From Mactromeris polynyma (Eukaryota > Mollusca > Bivalvia > Venerida > Mactridae), in NCBI GenBank assembly GCA_032209605.1, contig JASFXZ010000003.1:8992807-9056806 (forward strand): 64,000 bases of DNA. Reading direction: 5' to 3'. The notes beneath the pieces were generated by a model that saw only the letters and a list, made by a program, of their open reading frames with translations, did not search any database and was not told where the DNA came from. Shown piece by piece: positions 59,401 to 64,000 of the stretch (position 1 is its first letter; each line of letters begins with the position of its first letter). The translations under genes were made by a program, and so were the position numbers.

Positions 59401-62400
59401 TGGTTGGTTAACCAGGAATACTGGTTAGGTCAACTGACCTCCATACATAACTGAAATATAGTTGAAAAACTCTTCAATCAAAATACAACTGGCATAAAAT
59501 GGTAGTTTCACAGATTTGTTTTTTTTCTTTTCGACATAGTGAAGTAGATATAATTTTGTGTAATTGGAGGCGTTTTGATTTTGAAGACACAATATTATAA
59601 TCTTTTTTAAGAGTTGGCCAATGACAATATGATTGGCTGGTCAATTGAATTGAAGATATCTTCATATTTGCCTGTTTCAGAATGGTATCATGTGGTCGAG
59701 ACAACATCAGATTATGGAGAGTGAAGGAGGGATCATTGAGATCAGCCCCTGTCAATCTTGGTGAATATCACAGCATGGAGTTTACAGATGTTGCCTTTGA
59801 AGCCGGGTACCATACAACTAAGGATCCAGCTGATAGAAGAGTGTAAGTTATTAAAGATCATTCTAAAAATCCCTGGTTCCCTGGATTTGTGTCTGTTGAA
59901 TATATTTTATTTACTTCTCATGTTGTTTGGGAGGGCTTATGGAGATGATAAGGTGTCAGCTTCTCTGTATGAAGGTTGTAGGTTTGAAGCTCGGGACCAA
60001 ACCTCATCATAAGACCCCAGGGGCCTTATTCATAAAGATTATAAGTCTGAAACTTAGACTTTAAAATGTTAAATGATCTCTTTGCTACTACATTGTTATA
60101 ACAGTATAGATTTTAATAAAAATTGGCAAAAGTGTTAAGAGAGTAACAGCAATTTTTCAGACAAAATTTCATTTGTTTAGATATAATGAAAACAAAATGA
60201 TGGTTAATATAATTTTTGCAAATTTAAAGTCTAAGTCTGAGTTTCAGACTTAAAGTGTTTGTGGTTAATGACGCAGTACTGAAAATTATTCAGGTGTTTT
60301 CATTAAAGTTCTAGATTAAATAAATTTGTTTACATATACTATTTTTCATTTATCATTTACAGGTATGCTTGTAGTAGATCAGGTCATATATTAGAAGTTG
60401 ATATACAGAAGGTTGCCATCCATCATGTACGCAGGCTACTTCCAAGTGAATCCAAGTCTGATCGTGATAAACAGACATTCAGATCAGGTATTTTATTAGC
60501 ATTATATCAAGGCATGTGTCAGTGTAGAGTTACATCTAACAATTATTTTACACTAAATAAGAATAATCATAAATTATTGGAAACCTTGCACAACTTTGAA
60601 TGACGGCAGACAATGTTTGGTCATCTCACAAGGTTACGCCATCATACAACGTCACACCATTATAACATCTTGGTTAAAGATTTGGATGCTGAAGATTAAA
60701 GATAAGATTAAATAAAGGTTTAACTACAGTAAAACCTCAATAATAAGACCACACTTGGGACCCTTGAAAACTGGTCTTCTTAGTGAGGTTGAATAAAGAG
60801 TAAAACAGTGAAAATGGACTTGCAAATTATTATTATCGAGATGGTCTTTATGTTAGGGTTTTACAGTTTATTCAAGACAAAGTTGGGATGCTACTTAGAA
60901 ATCCATTTTGCTACTTGATAAAGGCCTCTGGCCTAAATGTTGTGAAGAGTGTATTTGTATATTTATTGTAGCAATTCCAGCCCTTTTTATGGCAAATTTG
61001 GAGTCGATATTGGGCCCCATTCCCCTTCAGTAAAATTATTGAAAAAATGGCTGCAATTCTCTAGATTTTTATAGATGTTTACTAAGATATTATTTGTATG
61101 CTGTAGGACCTGGTATAGCAATCAACAGTATGTCTATCAACGAAACATTCTGTGTAACTGGATCAGATGACGGCTTCATGAGATTATGGCCACTAGACTT
61201 TGCACATGTATATCTGGAAGCTGAACACGAAGGACCTGTAACCGCTGTAGATTTCTCATCTGATGGTCTTAAGATTCTTGCAGGAACTTCTGTGGTATGT
61301 AACTCGATTAACTGTATGTGTCCATGTTGATTAAAAGTTATGTCATGGTAAATAAATGCTGTACTTCGCATTTAAAAGTCTTGCTTACTGTGCATATTCT
61401 AGAAAGACAAAAAGTTTGTGAATCAGATTTCAGACGTGTTATGGGTGAAATGCTTTTGAATCACCGAAATAAGTGCTGTTACAAGTAAATGTCTAGTACA
61501 TGTATATAAAAACATACTTCAGTGCACCAGGAAATCAACATTGGCTAATATTTTTCGCAAACATTTCTATGTTGCAAGCTTTACCAGTAAACATGATAAG
61601 CTCTATGGAATGTAGAGTCTTTGATGTGAAAGTTTTGGCTCAGGTATACATGTATGTTGATACATATCCATATTGATACAAATTTAAAATGTTTTTTCTT
61701 GATATTTAATCCCACATTGATCTTCTTGCCTCTGCAGGGAACACTTGGTATATTAGACATCACATCTCGAGGATACACAACCATGATGCGTTCCCATGTT
61801 GGTAGTATACGTAGTGTAGCTGTAGATCCGTACAGGAAACATATTGCCACTGTGTCGGAGGATCATACTATCAGAGTCTGGGATTCCGAAACTCTTCAAC
61901 AGGTAATTGATTAAACAAGTGCTGTTACTCAGACAAATTTACCTGCTCCTGTTTATTATACCCCCACAAACGAAGTTTGAGGGGGTATATAGGAGTGAGC
62001 TTGTCTGTCGGTCGGTCTGTCGGTCGGTCTGTCGGTTTTCATGGTTTCCGGACGATAACTCATGAAAGGCTAGACAGATTTGAAAATTTTTTGGTACACA
62101 GGTGTAACATCAGAAGATACAGGTCAAGTTCGATATTGGGGCTGGTGGGGCCAAGGTCAAGGTCACTGTTACTAAAAATAGTTTCTCTTACTTTCACTTA
62201 CTAGCAAATGGTTTGTTTTTAGTTGTAAACGACTTATCTTTCTGTGAAAATAACTGTTATTTCTAGCCTATTGTTTGATATATTTTGCATTGATTTAGTT
62301 CCATTTTGCCCAGCTTTTTGTGAGCAATTCTATACAAGTTCAGTTTTTTATTTCACAGGAACTGTTGATTAGTTCTTACTGTTCTGTTGGCAGCATTTTT

Positions 62401-63767
62401 GGTTTATTACATTCAGATACTAGCAAATGGTTTGTTTTTGTTGTTGAAGACTCGCCTTTCAGTGAAAATAACGGGATTTCTTTTAAAATCCATTGAAATA
62501 AGGCATAATATAATGTTATATCCAGGTAGTTTGATTATTTGATTAAATCTGTGAAACTGCAGTCAAGGACAATGGAACAAAATGTCTTGATTGCGAATAT
62601 AAATTGTATCAATTTAATACGCTTTGTTGCTATATTTGTTCGAATTTGAATGCAAAATGTTCAGATCTTGGGAGTTAAAATCAAATATATTGGTGTTACT
62701 AGTTCATACTCTAGTCGAATGTATCATTATATTTCTTTGTGACAAAGTGCTATATATTACTGTTCATTTTTTCTATTTTATTGATTTTGACCTGACTCCC
62801 ATACTGTGGTATTCATATCACCTCCGAAATATTAAAATGTACACAATTCTTATTATAACCCCACTTCAAAATATGCAATGGGGGCTATATGGGAATCACC
62901 ACTTGTTCCGTCATGTCACATAACATGGTTTTCCATGAATTATTTCTACCAAGCCTAGTTGTGTATATTGTCGGCACATTCTGATTGTGGTCCTGTAGTG
63001 ATAGATAGTGATAGATAATTTCATTGTCTTGACTGGCGGCCATCTTTGAATTTATCAAAAATATGTCTGACAAAGCGGTATTGTGGGGGTATTAATCACC
63101 TTCAGTGATAGCTCTAGTTAGCATTATTTCTCTGCTCACTAATTTGCTATATATAGTTTCAGTGTTCATCCTGTTAATTAAAGAAAAGAGCTGATAATTG
63201 TAAGATTTGGTCACAGATATATATACATGTACAGTTAAACCTTGTTTTTTGACAATCGTCTATCTGAATACTCGGTATCATCTGAAATAGATATCAATTA
63301 TATTATTTTCTTACGCACATCAAATTGAAATGGGCTATCGGAGACCATGTGTTATTCGAAACAGAATTTTGGACCCGATGACACAAATGAACGAGGTCCT
63401 ACTGTACACATTTGCCATAATAGTTGTATATTGTATTCATACATAAAGGTGCGGATCAGGTTGAATTGTTTGAACTAGAAAGAGACAGAGCTGTTGTGAA
63501 TAACAATGACCTTAAGGTGAATTAGGATTTTGAACATTTAAGGTAAAATTCATGATACTGATTTCAACTTTGAGCATTTGGGTTTACATATGTCGTGTCT
63601 AAAGATGTTGAATTTCTATCTTTGTAGTTGTATGACTTTAGTGCTCCTGATGAATGCCCGTCTACCATCAGTTATCATCCAACAAGACAGATGTTTGCTT
63701 GTGGTTTTGAGAGTGGTGTTGTACGGGTGTTTAATGTCCAAACGACAAGTCTGCTTGCTGAACATAA
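50439..63767 (+). CDS. WDR90: WDR90 (POC16-type) centriolar/ciliary protein, first 18 exons; continues past the window
   Basis: Exons: 50439..50448, 51742..51833, 52104..52416, 52926..53096, 53884..54075, 54630..54745, 55282..55428, 56301..56363, 56832..56900, 57168..57278, 57585..57730, 58357..58414, 59084..59202, 59681..59842, 60363..60487, 61107..61294, 61738..61902, 63628..63767. Together 2387 nt, 795 residues, all phases consistent. Residues 5 to about 200 form a CFAP20/DUF667 domain (WQHPYVNVFKHF, QSLGLTGRYMYLLMKP, FKEFKSTSTWLQFPFVCKAT); about 200-380 is a polar linker; WD40 repeats follow (GSDDGFMRLWPLD, VSEDHTIRVWD, GFESGVVRVFNV). The pairing of an N-terminal DUF667 with WD40 arrays is characteristic of WDR90/POC16, which binds microtubules and belongs to the inner scaffold of centrioles. 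Known family members are about twice this length, so roughly half is missing to the right. Confidence 0.94.
50776..50935 (+). mobile_element. tRNA-derived SINE, family 3
   Basis: Clear A box GGGTTAGCTCAGTCAGTCGA and B box 'gtgggtttgagtcc'. In WDR90 intron 1; a related unit follows at 50971. Confidence 0.8.
50971..51070 (+). mobile_element. tRNA-derived SINE, family 3, second unit
   Basis: 'aggaggccacctggttagct' (A box) and 'gtcatgggttcatgcccc' (B box), about 195 bp after the first unit in the same orientation. Confidence 0.65.
51742..51833 (+). CDS. WDR90: WDR90 exon 2 (start of DUF667)
   Basis: Completes Leu-4, then WQHPYVNVFKHFNVSSWKKA and TKEGEVTSSM; phase 1 in, phase 0 out. The real frame is not the long open frame starting at 51592. 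Confidence 0.93.
52104..52416 (+). CDS. WDR90: WDR90 exon 3 (DUF667 core)
   Basis: 104 codons plus one base. Key stretches are GSIPAGNYIQLPKTSTQSLG, LTGRYMYLLMKPIPTKYFVV and RISFSNLFKEFKSTSTWLQF. Confidence 0.96.
52926..53096 (+). CDS. WDR90: WDR90 exon 4 (end of DUF667)
   Basis: RWTILCLDFEYILSMYLNRK then YAYIKGVRLCANMLVKNFFT; phase 1 in and out; donor GTAAAT. Confidence 0.95.
53517..53626 (+). repeat. Interspersed repeat family C, 3' fragment
   Basis: Matches the right part of 4752-5022: 'aacttcaactcaactgttgg', 'tagcccgaattagcaatta' and 'ggctagtggatttctagagc'. WDR90 intron 4. Confidence 0.78.
53884..54075 (+). CDS. WDR90: WDR90 exon 5 (linker)
   Basis: LSVELVKKAGGLSGLSPLPR then ELDFPVMKGDRWHDLYDMIK; phase 1 in and out; donor GTTGGT is weak. 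Confidence 0.92.
54157..54317 (-). mobile_element. MITE family A, copy 6
   Basis: Left TAGTAAACCTCAATAATAAG, right AAGTGAGGTTTTACTG then TA. WDR90 intron 5. Confidence 0.85.
54630..54745 (+). CDS. WDR90: WDR90 exon 6 (linker)
   Basis: VRPTSSGPRRIESKKIDVSK then CVSDRVSLIHNITKDGTK; phase 1 in, phase 0 out; donor GTAATC. Confidence 0.9.
54772..54960 (+). mobile_element. tRNA-derived SINE, family 1
   Basis: 'taaatggttgaagggaagag' then 'aatggttcgaaggttgttt' (B-box-like); tail 'caacccaggaagtagtcata'. A tail-like fragment also lies at 55570-55640. WDR90 intron 6. Confidence 0.7.
55282..55428 (+). CDS. WDR90: WDR90 exon 7 (linker)
   Basis: 49 codons, RHRRKPITSELPSVGVDDID then a His/Asp-rich stretch (HPDDVVVHQDD), ending TGE; phase 0 at both ends; donor GTAGAA is weak. 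Confidence 0.85.
55990..56235 (+). repeat. Interspersed repeat of a type I associate with bivalve genomes
   Basis: 'atgccccgctattctaaaaa' followed by 'ggtttccgatcagtaactct', 'tgaaaggctggatggattca' and 'gttatggccctttttaa'. The middle part resembles the element at 61960 (gtttccggacgataactca, tgaaaggctagacagattt). WDR90 intron 7. Confidence 0.6.
56301..56363 (+). CDS. WDR90: WDR90 exon 8 (linker)
   Basis: 21 codons, SIVSRVDRSTDLLPVKKSAY then K; phase 0 at both ends; acceptor ttttgttcag. Confidence 0.87.
56387..56605 (+). mobile_element. tRNA-derived SINE, family 2
   Basis: B-box-like 'ccaggtttgatacccag'; tail 'tactggttgataattaattc' and 'caggaaaactggttaaaaca' shared with 59273. WDR90 intron 8. 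Confidence 0.65.
56832..56900 (+). CDS. WDR90: WDR90 exon 9
   Basis: 23 codons, ILEPDPILRLKRIIGYGGSS then FRD; phase 0 at both ends. The LxPDPILRLKRIIGFGG motif precedes the first WD40 blade in the family. Confidence 0.94.
57168..57278 (+). CDS. WDR90: WDR90 exon 10 (first WD40 blade)
   Basis: 37 codons: ALWTEDGHCLVYPCHAVVVA then MKISNGHQRFFIGHTDK. The GHTDK turn starts the WD40 array. Confidence 0.95.
57301..57435 (+). mobile_element. tRNA-derived SINE, family 1, short copy
   Basis: Begins AGGAGGCATAGCAGTCGAGG, with B-box-like 'taatgagttcaagtgtc'. WDR90 intron 10. Confidence 0.7.
57585..57730 (+). CDS. WDR90: WDR90 exon 11 (WD40)
   Basis: VSAITMTANTELMASGQTGP then LSVVRIWRVLSGECLALCKT; ends in phase 2 before GTTAGT. 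Confidence 0.94.
58169..58328. mobile_element. MITE family A, copy 7 (diverged subfamily)
   Basis: CAGTGAAATCTTGATATTAA at the left, TAGTGCGGTTTTGCTG then TA at the right. It shares 'accactattggttctgaaga' with the remnant at 35110. It ends 28 bp before WDR90 exon 12. Confidence 0.8.
58357..58414 (+). CDS. WDR90: WDR90 exon 12 (WD40)
   Basis: Completes Ser, then FSHKGNLLCGVGKDNHGKN; phase 2 in, phase 0 out. The acceptor is 28 bp after a MITE. Confidence 0.93.
58777..58983. repeat. 207-bp foldback element
   Basis: Arms 58777-58852 and 58898-58983 are inverted copies sharing 'cctttttcaagagc' and 'atatcaatataacac'. The loop holds CTTA repeated four times. WDR90 intron 12. Confidence 0.9.
59084..59202 (+). 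CDS. WDR90: WDR90 exon 13 (WD40)
   Basis: MVVIWNTSKVGKTREVSVMA then KAHTDVDICRMRVAAFDDT; phase 0 in, phase 2 out. Confidence 0.94.
59273..59465 (+). mobile_element. tRNA-derived SINE, family 2
   Basis: 'ctggttggctcagtcggtct' (A box) and tail 'aaccaggaatactggttagg'. WDR90 intron 13. Confidence 0.7.
59681..59842 (+). CDS. WDR90: WDR90 exon 14 (WD40)
   Basis: MVSCGRDNIRLWRVKEGSLR then SAPVNLGEYHSMEFTDVAFE; ends ADRR with a split Val, phase 2. Confidence 0.95.
59925..60013 (+). mobile_element. tRNA-derived SINE fragment
   Basis: 'ggagatgataaggtgtcagc' and B-box-like 'ttgtaggtttgaagctcgg'. It lies just after WDR90 exon 14. Confidence 0.55.
60363..60487 (+). CDS. WDR90: WDR90 exon 15 (WD40)
   Basis: YACSRSGHILEVDIQKVAIH then HVRRLLPSESKSDRDKQTFR; phase 2 in, phase 1 out. 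Confidence 0.94.
60727..60866 (-). mobile_element. MITE family A, copy 8
   Basis: CAGTAAAACCTCAATAATAA at the left, AGGGTTTTACAG at the right. WDR90 intron 15. Confidence 0.84.
61107..61294 (+). CDS. WDR90: WDR90 exon 16 (WD40)
   Basis: PGIAINSMSINETFCVTGSD then DGFMRLWPLDFAHVYLEAEH; phase 1 in, phase 0 out. Two WD blade edges are visible. Confidence 0.96.
61738..61902 (+). CDS. WDR90: WDR90 exon 17 (WD40)
   Basis: 55 codons: GTLGILDITSRGYTTMMRSH then VGSIRSVAVDPYRKHIATVS and EDHTIRVWD; phase 0 at both ends. Confidence 0.96.
61958..63118 (+). repeat. Composite interspersed repeat, bivalve type
   Basis: Starts 'tatacccccacaaacgaagt' and a TCTGTCGG microsatellite (62008-62036). Two direct copies of 'actagcaaatggtttgtttt' lie at about 62200 and 62417. 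A second 'ataaccccacttcaaaatat' is at 62858, and the end is 'ttcagtgatagctctagtt'. It may be one element or two adjacent ones. It occupies most of WDR90 intron 17. Confidence 0.65.
63232..63404 (+). mobile_element. MITE family B, copy 4
   Basis: Begins CAGTTAAACCTTGTTTTTTG, contains 'aaattgaaatgggctatcgg', and ends GAACGAGGTCCTACTG with TA on both sides. WDR90 intron 17. Confidence 0.86.
63628..63767 (+). CDS. WDR90: WDR90 exon 18 (WD40), last in window
   Basis: LYDFSAPDECPSTISYHPTR then QMFACGFESGVVRVFNVQTT; ends in phase 2 before GTAAGT. The next exon is not in the remaining 230 bp. Confidence 0.94.
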
Positions 63768-64000
63768 GTAAGTGTTAACTAGCATGTATCCAGGGATAGG
63801 CATATATGCTATTGTATACATATAGCACACGAACTCAACATTTGCCTCCACCACTCCTAAATCCCTACAGGTGGGATAGGTTTCCTGACCCTGCTGTAAT
63901 ACTGCTCATATCTGACACAAAGTTTAAATTGTCTATGTATGCCCTGATGAATTTACACTTAAAGAGCCTTGTGGTTATAATGTCCTATTAGTCATCCTTA

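Overview
The window is animal nuclear DNA: AT-rich, with genes split into small exons by GT-AG introns. It is full of tRNA-derived SINEs and short inverted-repeat transposons (MITEs). The style of the repeats and the divergent nicotinic-type receptor suggest a mollusc, most likely a bivalve, but I cannot name the species. Three protein-coding genes are supported, all on the + strand. Every exon was placed by matching splice sites, reading phase and protein-family fit.

(1) 2594-6525 is the 3' end of a Cys-loop ligand-gated channel gene of the nicotinic acetylcholine receptor type. It covers most of M2, the M2-M3 loop, M3, the cytoplasmic loop with the MA helix, M4 and the stop codon. Earlier exons lie left of the window. 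The intron before it carries an array of about 32 copies of a 29-bp repeat.

(2) 23073-43257 is a complete annexin coding region of the A7/A11 type. A 261-residue Gly/Pro/Tyr-rich head is followed by four annexin repeats, in 13 common coding exons. Two alternative last exons lie 3.2 kb apart (39950-40009 and 43195-43257). Each encodes its own version of the repeat-4 calcium loop and C-terminus, giving predicted proteins of 577 or 578 residues.

(3) 50439 to beyond 63767 is the first half of a WDR90 (POC16-type) gene: a CFAP20/DUF667 domain, a linker and a run of WD40 repeats, in 18 exons (about 795 residues). A TATA-less promoter region with NRF1-like and YY1-like motifs lies just upstream.

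Between genes 1 and 2 (6.5-23 kb) and between genes 2 and 3 (43.3-50.4 kb) I see no convincing genes. These stretches hold minisatellites with 22-, 72- and 34-bp units, MITEs and SINEs.

The most notable observations are the two annexin terminal exons, a MITE with a visible target-site duplication ending 16 bp before one of them, several other MITEs lying within 70 bp of splice acceptors, and an unusual M2 pore sequence in the receptor. At least eight copies of one TA-flanked MITE family occur in the window. I did not find a wholly new kind of system.
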